From positions 43,435,001 to 43,499,000 of the forward strand of contig CM076144.1 of NCBI GenBank assembly GCA_038025085.1: a stretch of DNA of 64,000 nucleotides, written 5' to 3'. The notes under the pieces are model-generated. The model saw nothing but the letters and a program-made list of their open reading frames with translations. It was not told where the DNA came from and made no database searches. Source of the DNA: Tetragonia tetragonoides (taxonomy: Eukaryota; Streptophyta; Magnoliopsida; Caryophyllales; Aizoaceae). Every line of letters starts with the position of its first letter. Within the stretch, counting starts at the first letter, position 1. Position numbers and translations under genes: made by a program. This document shows, piece by piece, positions 44,344-56,823 of this stretch.

Positions 44344-45050
44344 TTATTGTTCATTAGGGATTTTTCTTCCAAAAGATTGCAACTTAGTAACAATAACATT
44401 AGTAAAAACTAGTCATCTCAGTAGCTTGAATAAGTTCATTAGATTTCAGGGAAGACAAATCATATTTATTCAATAACAAATCAAGCGTGGAAAATTCTAC
44501 ATACTGATTTTGGTCAGTTTTTCTAAAGCATGGTAAAAATCTTCTCTGAAGCTTGAAAGTGTGGTAAAATCTTATTCAAAATTTGAAAATGCTTTTTTTC
44601 CAAGTAAATGAATAATAGAAGTAGACCAATATGTCCCAAAAAGAAAAAAGTGTGGTAAAACTAAGGTTTTTAGCTCGGAGAAATAACGTTTTTCTAGTAG
44701 TGGATACATATATTTGTTGATTCGCTTCGCTTTTAAACGCATATTCGAAAAATAGAGTGGATATGGATTTACATTTAGATTTTTGGAGATCCAAAAAACC
44801 AGATATCCACCTTGCTTTCTGAAACAGAAAGTAATATTAGTTTTTGCTCACCTCTAGATCCCTAACCCTCCATCTCACAAGGGACAAACAAAAGAATGAG
44901 TTAACTCTATGATTCAATATATGCTTAAATAGTTATCTACTACTGCTGGGAGATAAGATCCTCTCCAATTACTTCCTCCAATACCCCCTCATAAAAAACA
45001 GAATAAAAAAGAAAACGACATGATGTTAATGTTATTTTATGCTTTTTGAG
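44344..45050. other. AT-rich intergenic DNA
   Basis: Nothing recognised. Confidence 0.4.
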
Positions 45051-45161
45051 GGAATCTCATCTCTACTGCTGGACTATATCATATTTTCGTCATTTTCGTA
45101 CTCTAAGTGGTCCTTGTTATTATGTCAATGTGCATTATACTAATTACTCGATAATTACTTA

Positions 45162-45416
45162 CTCCCTCTGTCTCAGATTTATCTTTATATTGGACTTTTT
45201 GAGGTCAAAGTTTGTGAACTTTAACCACTTATTTGTGAAAAGTTACAAAATTTTACAATGTGAAAATCGTATTGCTAGATTTATTTTAAATAGTATTTTC
45301 AAAATATCATTTTATTATAAGTTCTATAATTATGAAATCATAAAAATTCATGGTTAAAATAGTGTCTTGGAGACCGTAAAAAATCCAATGTAAATATTAA
45401 CTTGGGACGGAGGGAG
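45162..45416. mobile_element. Stowaway-like MITE with an empty site in the paralogous locus
   Basis: CTCCCTCTGTCTC...GGGACGGAGGGAG flanked by TA. The homologous DNA upstream of the second peptide gene (near 58645-58680: ATTACTCGGTAATTACATC) lacks it. Confidence 0.9.
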
Positions 45417-45797
45417 TATATTGTTGTTGAATACTTTATGATTTGTGACTATGATGATTATTTTAGTAGTACAAGTTTGACAAAATGTGAATGGAAATCT
45501 AAAGCATTATTCGTACAAGAAAGGTTAATATTGTAAATTTATCACACATTTAATACAGCTACTTGGAAGGTGGTATTGCTTGGAACATCTGGCCATATTG
45601 AGAGTGATTATTAGTTTCGGTCTTCGGACTATGATTACCGTGAAACAATGCAAGTGGCTAATGTAATAATAATAATAATGCAGAACTGCACAACTACATA
45701 ATAATGCTCTCTAAACTTGTTTGGCATCACAACCACACCTAGTTCCATAATTTGGAATTGGATTCAAAATTTTAAAAAATTCTCCGATTGCCAAAAC

Positions 45798-48418
45798 ATG
45801 GAGAAAAAGGGTTTGCTTCTGTTTCTATTTCTTAGCTTTGCCTTCGTTCTAATTTGCAGCACAATTACAGTTCATATTTCTTCGGGTAAGTCATCAAATT
45901 TAAGTCTCCTGCATGGGAGTGTTTCGTTTATGTTATTTTTTTGAGTAGTGGATACAGGTTTCTCGTAGAGTAGTGGATGCAGGTTTCTCGTAACAATTAA
46001 GCTGATTTTTTGAGGCTTGATAAGCAATTAACTTGATTATTATCCAGGAACAACCTTAAATCCCATAGAGGAAGATCATTCATCAGTTGATCATCAAGAA
46101 TTCTATGAGGAGGTCCTTGTGAGTTGTTCCATCGTCTCTCTCTCCCTCTAGCTCTACCCCAAATCTCCTATACTGCAATGCTTATTAGCCGTACTTATTT
46201 ATTATGGTGAAGTTTTGTTTTTTTTTTTTTTTATTTCTTTTGTTTTAGTTTGGACCACGGGTTTATCCTAAACCTTTTGGGTTAGTACTAATCCTGTTCG
46301 TAACGAATCGGCTCACGAAGGGGTAAAGTACTCTCAACAGGCCGTGTTTCCATTCCAAAAATTCGAACCCAGTTAACGGATAAGAGTGTGGTACCACTCA
46401 CACCAACTACTTATTGGTGTCAAGTTTATTTGTTTATTGCCAACTTGAGAGTAATTAAGAAATTTAGGGGAGCTTTACCTCTTTGGGTAAAAAACAAACA
46501 CCCAACTTTTTTGTTTGTCTACTCTTGTTAATTTGATGGTCAAAAGTTTATTTTGTGTAAACTAATTGTAGTTATTTCGAGCAAAAGCTCAATTTACTCA
46601 TAGCTACCCACAACCATACATCTCTCATCTACTCACAGCACGTTTACATATATTTATATAACTCACAAGTACAACTAATTTTCCAGATATAGCCTAATAA
46701 TGTAGTTTTAGAACATCTCAACTGCATTACTTCGACTATTATAAAATTTCTTTTGCGGCTAGTGCAGTAGCCAATATAGTCCTATTTTGATTGACACTAA
46801 TTAAGCTTTATTCCCTAGAAATTTAATTTACGCCCTCCATTTCACCCACACCCCTTAAACAAAAGAAAAGAAAATTCTCAAATATCCTGACTCGTTTGAC
46901 CATGACTATTCGTCCTTTTCTTTTTAAGATAATGTTTCAGATTGATCTGAATTAGCGAAATAGTTCCTTAAGACTAAGGGGCCGTTTAGTTGGGGGTAAT
47001 GATTAAGGGGGTAATGGAATGGATTTTTTGGCCAAAATGGGACATATATGAGGTAATGGGGGTTAGATTTTGTGAGAAGGAGGGTAATGATTATCCCCAT
47101 TTGAGGGATAATTGAACCCACATTCCCATAGGGTAATGATATTCCCCTATTTTCCTTCATTTTCTCTATTACCCCTCTTAATCATTACCCTCATCACCAC
47201 TTCACATTACTATTTTAGCTTAAAAATCCATTTCATTACCCCCTTCATCATTACTCCCAACCAAACGACCCCAAAAATGTGTTCTTTATACTTATTTCAG
47301 TTTATATTGTCGTGTCAAATTAGATCAATTTAGACTAGTTATCCGGTCATATCATATTAGTGGAATTTACCTCGTTAGTTGAGATGAGTTGAATTTATCT
47401 ACTCCGTGCAACTAGTAGAAAAAATACACCCTCATCAATTATGGTTGTTGTTTTATTGTTTTAATTATTATTTAATTTATGGTATATTATTATTATTATT
47501 ACTCCATTTGTTTCACAATATAAAATATATTTTGACTTTATTTTTGTTTCACAATGTAAGACATATTTTGACTTTCAACACTTCCCAATGAGTATTTATT
47601 ACTAGTTTTCCTACTTTATCCTTCCTTTTTCTCGTCATTTACTTCTTTTCTCTCACCAATGTTGCATTTACTGCTTAAGGATAGTTTAATCTTTTTACCA
47701 TCTCTTTTTCTTGAATTCACAATTTCTTAATTTGTGTGCAAAGTCAAAAAAATGACGTATATTATGAAACGGATGACGTATTATGGTGTTGTTGTTGTTG
47801 GGCTGATGTTTGCTCACGCGCAGACGCGCGTGTTTCAAGATGAGTAATTGCATGTGGAGGGGTATTAAAGTGGATTTTTATCCCACATGGAAAGATTAAA
47901 AAGCTTTGAGCATACGTATAAGCAAAACAAGTGGGTTACCCCACCCATTACCAATTGATTTTGGTTGGAATATCTCTTTAATATGTGCTCACTTCCCCTA
48001 ACCCGTTTTTTTGCTCATCTAGATCTTCACGTTACTGACCCAAATTATTTTATAAAGTCTCTTGTGTAAGATCGTATTACGGTAAGACAATAAAACATAA
48101 TACTTTTGTCAAAATACAACTTTTTTGATACTTATTATTAGTCCAAATATAATGCAGACAATATCTCATGGTGAGACTGTCTCATATAAGTTTTTGTGAA
48201 GTATTTTGGTGCCACTTTTCGAACGTTGACGAGTTAACTTATGGATCGGAGTATGTATGTAGGATGAGCATGATGTGATGGAGTTGCCTACAGGGGAGGA
48301 TATGGAGGCAGACGACAGAGATGAAGAATCCACACAGAGAAGAATAATGAGACTGCTGATTCGTAAAGACTGTACATCTCCATCTCGTTCTCGCCGCAAA
48401 CCCCCTAAGCATGATTAG
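45798..48418 (+). CDS. Small secreted peptide precursor, paralog A (DC...KPPKHD)
   Basis: Inferred exons are 45798-45885, 46048-46118 and 48263-48418 (GT...AG, phases 1 and 0), giving 104 residues. Residues 1-28 form a signal peptide (MEKKGLLLFLFLSFAFVLIC). The middle is acidic (NPIEEDHSS, EFYEEVLDEHD). The C-terminus is basic: RKDCTSPSRSRRKPPKHD. Architecture and KPP end resemble tyrosine-sulfated peptide precursors (RGF/GLV/CLEL, CIF); I cannot decide the family. Where paralog B has Asp-Tyr, this gene has Asp-Cys, so the sulfation site is lost. Intron 2 (2.1 kb) holds a SINE and two MITEs. The splice model is inferred from the parallel structure of paralog B at 59.8 kb. Confidence 0.7.
46216..46425 (-). 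mobile_element. SINE in intron 2 of paralog A
   Basis: The minus strand reads TTGGTGTGAGTGGTACCACA, then a B box GGGTTCGAATTTTT, CCCTTCGTGAGCCGATTCGT, and ends in a long A-tract (plus-strand T run at about 46218-46233). Same family as 20757-20925. No clear target duplication. Confidence 0.65.
46978..47272. mobile_element. Tourist-like MITE with about 45-bp inverted termini
   Basis: Left GGGGCCGTTTAGTTGGGGGT and right, inverted, GGGGTCGTTTGGTTGGGAGT; the arms continue through AATGAT...GGGGGTAATG. Flanked by TAA on the left and AAA on the right. The unit copies in paralog B lack it, so it is a clean insertion into one intron repeat unit. Confidence 0.8.
47502..47776. mobile_element. Stowaway-like MITE, copy 2
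   Basis: Same family as 15403-15679, with shared interior. The right terminus (GAAACGGATGACG) is degraded. Confidence 0.8.
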
Positions 48419-48539
48419 CCAGTGTATTTGCATGAACATGTTATGTTATCTATCAATCTATGTTTCCCCAACAATTGTATCAGGCACGTTATTGAATCTT
48501 CTCTTGTATAATAAACTCAACAAATATACGTTGTAATGT

Positions 48540-49332
48540 ATGTCGTCATTTCAATATGTACGTGTTCATGGAGATTTTCTGGAACTGCAAAATTAGGTAT
48601 TATGTCATTCACGAATCATTATATGGGCGGGATTAGTGTGAAAAATTTAGTGGAATCAATAATATTGATGCATCATGCATGTCACACAAATTAAGTATAA
48701 ATAACAATCGAGTATAGGGTAGGAATTGCAGTGGTGCACCCTCTATTTATCCCCAATAATTAATTGAGTTCAAGTCTCATTTTCAATAACGAAGTTGGAG
48801 GCATTGAAAAAGAACTTATAAATAACAATGATCATTTTCTCCTCAATGATTTTGACAAAATTAACAAAGTTAACAAAATTTAGTCGAATAAAAAAATAAA
48901 AAAAAATTACAAAATGAAGCTTAACATATTGGATATAAACATCACTTGAATAAACAAAATTTAACAAAAATAAACAAAATTCATCAACAGCAAACAAAAT
49001 TCATTACAATAAAAAACTTTTTATTTAGTAGAATGAAAATCACTTTAATCAACAAGCTTTTTCTCTTTCCTATTTTCCAATGGTAAATGCATATATTATA
49101 CGGATTAATCTATGTGTAAGGGATCGGAGAAATTGGCCCTTTAACATAGATAGTTAAGGATGCCTGGGAAGGCATTCCGGATTATTTGTCTAATTTAGTA
49201 TACAATTTCACAACTTAACTATATCCTGTTAGTTCGTGATTTTGTCAGGCATCCCAATTTAATAATAAAATAAAATAAAATTTTTAATGTGCAAAATATA
49301 TAATGGAGTGGGACAATAGATGTCACACAGTA
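48540..49332. other. 3' flank of paralog A, shared with the PSY 3' flank
   Basis: AT-rich. 49062-49170 is homologous to 23018-23255. A small inverted-repeat insertion (GGATGCCTGGG...CAGGCATCC, about 49159-49256) splits the homology. Confidence 0.55.
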
Positions 49333-49350
49333 AGATAGAGGATTCTTCTT
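49333..49350. repeat. Target-site duplication of the full-length LINE, 3' side
   Basis: AGATAGAGGATTCTTCTT; the partner at 56455-56472 differs by one base. Confidence 0.9.
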
Positions 49351-49499
49351 TTCTTTTTTTTTTTTTTTCTGAAAAGGCAAGACAACCAGGTAACCTGAAA
49401 GGTTAACCTATGGCGTCCCCTACCAATAAATTGGTAAGGGACTGATCAAACGAGGTTGACCAAGTGCACAGTTGTGCACAGGAGTGACCAAAATGCGCC

Positions 49500-52400
49500 A
49501 TAAAGTCGGCAACAACATTTGCTTCTCTAAAGCAGTGGAGCACCTCTACTCTGTCAAAGAAATGAAGATCCTTCTTGGCATCAATAAGGATATTTTCGAT
49601 CTCCCAAGGAATACGTCACTCTCCTCTGATAGCCTTAATAACTGCCAGATTGTCGCCCTCCAGCCTGATCTTACTGTAACCATGGGACCTAGCCAACCAA
49701 ACTCCTTCTCTTAACCCAATTGCTTCAGCCATTAGAATAGAACTGGCTCCGCAAGATTTCGCTCCTAAGGAAATCGCGTCTCCTATGTGATCCCCGAGAA
49801 CAAAACCAGCAGCTGCTTGGTGGTTGTTAATTTTAGATCCATCAAAATTTATCTTTATATAATCTGTCTTGGTCGATCCCATTTGACATTTATTCTTGGT
49901 CCTTTGTGACTATGCTTTTTAGGAAAAGCCCCTCTAGCGCCAAACTCCAGATCTTTGTGTGACAGTGATTGCCATTCTAGAAAACTAATTTTACTGGAAA
50001 TTGCGATTTGGAATGGACTTGTAACAAGATCATTAAAAATGACTTTGTTCTTAGTGAACCAAAACATCCACCATGTCATTATTAAAAGATTGAGATTTGT
50101 TTCTGAAAGACTTTGACGTAAGTAGTTAAGTCTATCTGTAAATGACACCGAGCTAGAGTCGTGCACAGATAGATTTGCACTACAGAGTATCTCTACTTCT
50201 TCAATGGTTTGTCTTAGGAAATTGCAATCAAAGAAGAGATGGAATTTATCTTCGCAATGGTAGTTACAAAGGGGGCATTCTAACGGAACAAAAACTTTGT
50301 TTTGTTCAAGTCTTTTCTTTGTTGGTAATCCATCAAGGCAAAGCTTCTAAAGAATTTTTTTTTACTTTAGGTGGAATATTTAGGTCCCAAATCCAACTAA
50401 AATCACATTTAGTATTAATCTTATCTTTTAGCCCTTGGGCAATCCAGCTAGCTGATTTACAAGAAAAATTACCATCTGCTGAAAGACCCCAATAGAAATT
50501 ATCAGGGACATCATTATAAGGGATCGGAATACCTAAAATTGCTTGAATGGTGTCCTGGGAAACCACTCTAGCAAGAAGCGATGTATCCCATTCACTCTCT
50601 CATTAAAGAAACAATTAATTGGAATAGAGATATCAAATAGCGGATCGTCAGAGAATTCATCATGGAACATGTCTGCAAGGGGTACTGGGGATACCTAGAT
50701 ATCCGTCCAAAACTTTATAGTGAGTCCGTTTCCTACTTGCCAACGTAGTCCATCACGAAAAACATTACGGACTTAAGGAGATGTTTCCATTGCCACGAAT
50801 TTTTCTTTCCCTTCGTAAATTCCAAGATGTTATTACCTTTAAGATATTTTTGATTAACCAGACGCACCCATTTACTTTCAGGTTCCTTCAAAATTTTCCA
50901 AAGTAGCTTCATTTGCATAGCCTTATTTGTAGCTTCTGCTTTTTTAAGTCCTAAACCTCCTAACCTTTTGGGTCGACAGACTTTGTCCCACCCTATAAGG
51001 TTAGGTGATGAACTATCAGGCGATTTATCCCAGAAGAAGTTTATGTTAATGCTATCTAACTTATTAAGAGAGGCCGAAGGTAGAGTAAAGCTTTGCATTG
51101 TATAAATTGGAGTTGTTGCTAGGTTGGCTTGGATAAGAGTTGCGCGTCCTGCGTAAGATAAAGAATTAGCTTTCCAGTTTGAGAGATTATTTTACATTCT
51201 ATCCAAAATTTCCCTAAAGGCGTTAGCATTAACGCGATCATTTATAATCGGACATCCTAATTATTTATCTAGACTAGTTGAATGAATCATAAGAAGTATG
51301 CCTTTGAACGTTTCTATCATAAGGCGACTGATATTTTTCGTACACTGAAAGGCCGATTTCTGAAAATTGATTTTTTGTCCCGACATAGTGCAGTATTGAT
51401 CCAGAATGTTCTTGATAGTATGACAGCTTTGATTGGTTGCTTCTGCAAAAATCATAGTATCATCCGCAAAGGTAAGAAAAGGCAATTTGTCAGCTCCCTG
51501 ACAAATTTTTATGCCAGTACTTTTATTAGAAATATTACTTTCTCTTTGTAGTCTACGTGCCAAGACTTCCGCACAAAGGATAAAGATATAAGGAGAGAGA
51601 GGATCTCCCTGGCGAATACCCCTTGAGGGCGAAAAGGTTGAGCCCAGAGAATTATTCACTAGCATTGAAAAAGACACTGAGGATATACATTCTTTTATCC
51701 ATCCAATCCAAGTTTCATTAAAACCAAATTTCCTAAAAACTTGATAAATAAAATTCCAATCTCTGTCATAGGCTTTTTTCATATCAAGCTTAATTCCTGA
51801 CCAGCCGCTTTTTCCTTGTTTGGAACGAAAGGAATGAAAGACTTCATGGGCAATCAAGACATTATCTTGGATACACCGATCTGCCACAAAAGCACCTTGT
51901 AATGGGTGTATCAATTTCCCAGTCACATTTTTGAGACGAGAAGTCATAATTTTAGAAATGATCTTATAATGTGTAGAGCACAAGCTTATGGGCTGGAAGT
52001 GATTTGCAGCATTAGGGTTATCTATTTTAGGAATTAATGCTATAAAGGTCTGATTAATTTCTTTAAGTAACTTCCCTGAGAAGAAGAAAGCTTTGACAGC
52101 CCGGATAATCGAAGGGCCAATGATATCCTAATAAGTTTGATAAAAACTAGCTGGGAATCCATCAGGACCTGGAGATTTATTTGGTGCTAAAATAAAAACA
52201 GCTTCTTTAATTTCTTCATTAGAAACAAGCTTAGTTAATTCAAAGTTATCATTATCATCAATTTCTATTGTTATGTCCTGGAGTTCTATGTCCAGATTGA
52301 GATGACAATTATTATCTTTGTTAAAGCGGGCCTTGAACTCATTAGTTATCTGATTCCGAATGCTGTCAATTTCTGTGAAGTGTTATACCTTCCTTGTTAA

Positions 52401-53549
52401 CAAACTCTATGATACGTTTTTTGCTCTTTCTAATAGTTGCCTTAGTTTGAAAGTATGCCGTGTTCCTATCCCCAAGAGCCAATTCTTTTCCCTGGCTCGT
52501 TGAGACCAGTAAGATCGATTGAAGTTTATTAGCTTAGCTTTTTTTCTTGTCAAATTTGCTTGTGCTAAAAGCAGCCGGGTATTAGAAGGGGTTGTAATTA
52601 GCTTACTTTGAACACTAATAATTTGTCCCTCTACTTCTTTAAGTTATATAGTTATATTACCAAACTTGAGTTTAGCCCAATTTTTAGAGAGCTTTTTCAA
52701 GATTTTGGTTTTTTGTAAGATCTGAAACATCTGTGAACCATTACTTTTGGTGTTCCAAGCTTTGCGAACTAACTACTCATAATCCTTATGATTTATCCAT
52801 GCAGATTAAAACTTAAAAGAGGAGGGGTTAAAATTACATTGAGAGTTTAAATGAAGAATAATAGGACAGTGGTCTGAAGTGCTAAAATCATGGTGGGAAG
52901 TATGCATAGGAGGAAAAAGGGATAAGCTAGATGGTGGTGTCAACACCCTATCAAGCTTTTCCAGAATGTTGTTGAGACCTGCTTTCTTTTTCCTCCAAGT
53001 GAAAGTGCTGCCAACAAAGGGAATGTCCATCACATTAGCTTTAAACTTAAAATTATTTAGTGTGTCAAACTTGCTGGAAGGGGATGCAGCCCCTCCTAAT
53101 TTTTCTGAATCAGCACAAATCTCATTAAAGTCACCCATCAGAACATAAGGACAAGTTAGTGTTAAGAAATATTGAAGTAAATCTAACCAAAAATGTTGTT
53201 TATGAGATGCTTTGGCAGGGGCATAACAAAAGATCATAACAATGGGAGGAGAACCAACATAATCTATAACCAAGATAGCAAGAAAACGAACTTCTTTAAA
53301 CAGAATAGTTACATCAAACAAGTGTTGTTGCCACATAACCCAAATACCCCCTGAAAAGCCAACACAAGGGATAAAATCAAACTTGGAGAAGCCAAACTGA
53401 TGCACAAGGGCTGAAGAGGGTTCATATTGAACCTTGGTTTATGCTAAGGCAACCAGGTTCACTTGGTGAAGCTCACAAAAAAGTTTCACTTCTTCACCCA
53501 CATCTTTTCTACCCACCCCTCTAATATTCCAAAAAGCAAATTTATTCAT
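49500..53549 (-). pseudogene. LINE ORF2: endonuclease, reverse transcriptase, RNase H (decayed)
   Basis: The start is MNKFAFWNIRGVGR at 53549. The endonuclease carries VLMGDFNEICADS, FTWRKKKAG and TSDHCPIILHL, so the catalytic Asp/Asn, Trp and His residues are present; one stop lies near 53438. Reverse transcriptase (51983-51261) has LIHPLQGAFVADRCIQDNVL, IKLDMKKAYDR, GIRQGDPLSPYIF and the FADD active site. zf-RVT pieces follow at 51098-50333. RNase H (49882-49616) shows INFDGS, MAEAIGLREG and LEGDN, and its end continues in another frame (REANVVADFMAHFGH). Several stops and frameshifts between domains make it inactive as it stands. Confidence 0.85.
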
Positions 53550-53736
53550 AATTTTACTATTTAGAAGACATGAATAGGCTTAAAGAGAGCTTTAAAGATC
53601 AGTTTCTTGCTCTCTTCAGAGAGCTAGAGGCTGAATCAACATTGACTGAGACACTGATCCTCCTCTTAGAATTCTCAGAGTGAGCAGAAGTGGGAGAGAG
53701 GGCTACAGAAGAGCCATCAACCTCCAGCTAGGTGAT

Positions 53737-55269
53737 CTACTTCAACAAAGAATTGTTGGACTGCATTGAGTGGAAGGAACCATCAGGAGTAACATCATCA
53801 AACTCACCACACAACAGATCATCAACATCATCCTCACAGCTCTGCATGAGCAACTTTGAGGTGGCCTTAGGCTCAATCAGGGAGAGAGCTAGTCCTTCCT
53901 CAAGATGCTCAAATGCAGTTGCTAGAGGGACTTCATAAGGGTACAGAATCTGTAGTGGTCTCACCACCTTCCCTGAACCACCAGGAAGGCTGAGCATACC
54001 ACAAGTGGGGTGAGCAGATGCCAGTTTCTTGTGAGAGAGAGGATCGGGCTTAGACGTATTCAGCTGGCTATTCTCATCATAAGAGAGATTATCAACCAAG
54101 TTGATGACAGGGACAATAGCATCAATATTGTTCTTGTTCAAAGCAGGAGGTCTCACCATAAGACCCTTACCCTTACCCACAATTTTACCAGTAGAAGTAG
54201 TACAAAACCCAGCAGAACCAGCAGCATGTTTAATGACAATAGAACTCACATTCTTCCTAACAGGCACAGTAGCATCACAACAAGCATTGATCTCAACAGA
54301 CACACCATCCTTCTTATAAGCATTAATATTCCTAAGGTTAGAATTCCTTGAGGCAAATTTAGGGAGGAACCTTTTAGCAGAAGAGAAATTCCCAGAACTA
54401 GCTTTAGTATGGACAGGAGTCCATTCATTTGCTTTAGCAAGGGCCTCAGCAGCAAGAGCATCCTTAATGGATTGTTCAATTAACTTCTGATAATCAGGAT
54501 TATGAAAAAGAACCACCTCACTAACTCTATTGGCATCAGAATTCAGAGGACAAGCCACAAGTTTGTGGTCACCAGAACCACAGCAGATACACCCATCTGA
54601 AAAGCTTTCATACCACACTGAGAACCACTGGGTTCCAACTCTCCTAGGGATTTGAGCAAAAGTCTTTAAATGCTTAAAGTTTTTGTATTTAACAAAGGTG
54701 CCCAAATCATTGATCTTAAGAAAAGCCATAACAGCCTCAAGGCTTAAAAGCTCAACAGGGTACCTAGGTATCCTTATCCAGAAATCAGCATGAACTAGTT
54801 TTTTAGTAACAGGATTAAAATTATCCTCCCAAGGAATAAGGATAAGGAGCTGATTGGCAACATGATATGGGCGTTCTCTCCAAATAGCAAGCCTATCGTA
54901 ATCATTATCAAACTTAAACATATACCAACCGCTTCCCAAATCATGGTAATGAACTTCACCCTTAATAAATTTTCAATCATTATGAGTCTTAGACATAATG
55001 GCCTTATAATCAGGTTTTTTACCTAGCATTTTCCCCAATAAGCTATTACCATTAAAAGCTTGCATATCCTCAAGAACTTGAGGAATATGCTCCATAATAA
55101 ATCCATCGGGTAAAGATGCAAATAGAAATTCAAACTTAGGATTATTCATAACAGATTCAGCATCAAAGGTAGCAGAGTCATCAAAATTAAGTGGCTCAGT
55201 TTCAGAAGCAATGTTCATAGGAAAAGGAATATCCTCCATCACTACATATCTGAAGCTTTTAGAGGCCAT
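53737..55269 (-). pseudogene. LINE ORF1 with a single premature TGA
   Basis: One frame of 510 codons from MASKSFRYVVMEDIPFPMNI (ATG at 55269) to the TAA/TGA at 53737, interrupted only by TGA at 54975-54973. Domains: an N-terminal acidic part; DUF4283 (LGSGWYMFKFDNDYDRLAIW, RERPYHVANQLLILIPW, DFWIRIPRYPVELLS); a CX2CX4HX4C zinc knuckle (CICCGSGDHKLVAC); and a Ser/Lys-rich tail. The role in the family is RNA binding. The start was chosen because sequence further upstream is hydrophobic leader-frame noise. Confidence 0.85.
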
Positions 55270-56454
55270 CATAAATGAGACCAACAAGCAATAAAGAAGA
55301 CTGAGAGAAAAATAAAGAGAGAGACAGAGGGAGATGGTGCAAGAAATAACCTTCCAGGCTTCTGCCTTAAATAGCCAAATAATCCAGAGGAGAACCAAGG
55401 AATATTGGCTTCTTACCAGAAAATCAGGTAACCAGTTCAGAAAACCAGCGTACTGAAGAGCTAAAAACTCTAGGCTAGTCGTCCCTGCATAGAGGGAGAG
55501 ATGGGATTGACACCATTCCGCCACCAAAGTGACACCTTGAACAGTGATGACATTTAATGCCCCAAATGAGAAAGGACCAGCTTCAGAATAAACAAAGAAC
55601 AAACCAAGGCTTGTACCAACCCAGTTGGTAGAGCATATCAGAGACCAACTTCCCCAAAACAGGGAAAGAGAGCCAACATGCCTCACTAGAATAAAATACC
55701 CAAGCAATAAGAGATAGAAGTAGAAGCACCAAAGAACAAAGAAAGCATTTTGGCAAATAAATCCAGCAGCCAGAACAATCTTGAGGGAAGAAAATAACAT
55801 CGCATGTAGGGACTCACAAAAGGGGAAAACAGTAGCCAAAACAGTAACCATCTGTAGCTTGAGGGCTAAAAGTATGAAAGAGATAACTGGTCAAATCTTA
55901 AGGGACGAAGACTAGCAAATTTAGGATATAGAGAGAGAACATTGAGAGAGGTAATCAAGGAGAGATACTGAGAGAGATCAAAAATACCAGATCTACGAAG
56001 GACATCAAACTTAGCTAGAAAATTAGGTTTTGAAGAAGAGCCCCCAAAACGCGCACCCAAAACTTGATCTTCGATCTTAAAATAAGGAACAACGAGCTGG
56101 AGGAACAGTAGACATCAAATTGTGATGTAGATGGCTTGAATACATTGCCAAAAGCTAGATCTAGTAATACTGGGAAAAAAGGTTGAGATTTTAGGGTTTG
56201 GCAAAAATTCCCAAATTTCGGCAACCAAATACTGAGTAAGGAGCTTAGAGGACTTAATTTGGGATTCGGGATACAGAATTGGATTTGATGGACTGTAGAT
56301 AACATAATTTGAATAGTATTTTGCTGTAGATTTAGATTGTTGAAGAAATTGGGGAATCGAAGGGTCTGGAGGCTTGAATTTCTTTGGGGGATCTTTTCCC
56401 ACTTTCTCTCTCTTAGTTTTCTCTCTCATCTTTTTTTTTAGGATTTGGTTCCTT
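55270..56454 (-). other. LINE 5' untranslated region
   Basis: Upstream of the ORF1 ATG. A long open frame (to 55851) reads only hydrophobic residues without domain character and is regarded as leader. Confidence 0.55.
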
Positions 56455-56472
56455 AGATAGAGGATCCTTCTT
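56455..56472. repeat. Target-site duplication of the full-length LINE, 5' side
   Basis: AGATAGAGGATCCTTCTT, partner of 49333-49350. Confidence 0.9.
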
Positions 56473-56494
56473 ATTGGGAAGAAAGCTCTTTTGC

Positions 56495-56740
56495 TGAAAA
56501 TTTGATAGGTAGGTGATATCTTATGGTTACGTTTAGGCATGCGAAATCCAAACCACTCGATTTTATACCTTTGCGACAATCGAAAATAAAGCAAATAATA
56601 TTATTTATTTATTAATTAAATTGATCCGGTCCAAACCAGTATCTGAATAATTGAATCCAACACAATAACATCCAAATAGAAGTGATAGTAATCGTGTTAA
56701 ACCCAAACCACAAACTATCAAAACCCGAATATTTGTAACT
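56495..56740. repeat. Continuation of the segment shared with the PSY 3' flank
   Basis: Aligns with 23268-23640: GATAGGTAGGTGATAT, CCAAACCACTCGAT, GCGACAATCGAAAATA, AGAAGTGATAG. Confidence 0.7.
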
Positions 56741-56823
56741 CATAATTTAATTTTTTTTATTTTTTGGAGGGTAGCTCTTAATTAGTTAACATTAATAATG
56801 GGTTAAAAGTATTAAGTGAAAAT

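Larger units (their letters stand above)
49351..56454 (-). mobile_element. Nearly full-length L1-type LINE (7.1 kb) with RNase H
   Basis: On the minus strand: leader (56454-55270), ORF1 (55269-53737), ORF2 (53549-about 49500: endonuclease, reverse transcriptase, zf-RVT, RNase H), short 3' UTR, and poly(A) (plus-strand T run 49355-49369). Target duplications of 18 bp with one mismatch show a complete insertion, not a truncated one. It interrupts the duplicated segment between the two peptide paralogs. Confidence 0.9.

Noticed and set aside
48040..48190. Possible MITE with GTCTC/GAGAC arms
   Set aside because: Arms are short and mismatched, and no target duplication was seen.
48166..48439. Minus-strand frames over exon 3 of paralog A
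   Set aside because: Shadow of the plus-strand exon, which is conserved in paralog B.
54973..55851. Hydrophobic N-terminal extension of LINE ORF1 as a membrane protein
   Set aside because: Open by chance in the leader; the recognisable ORF1 starts at 55269.
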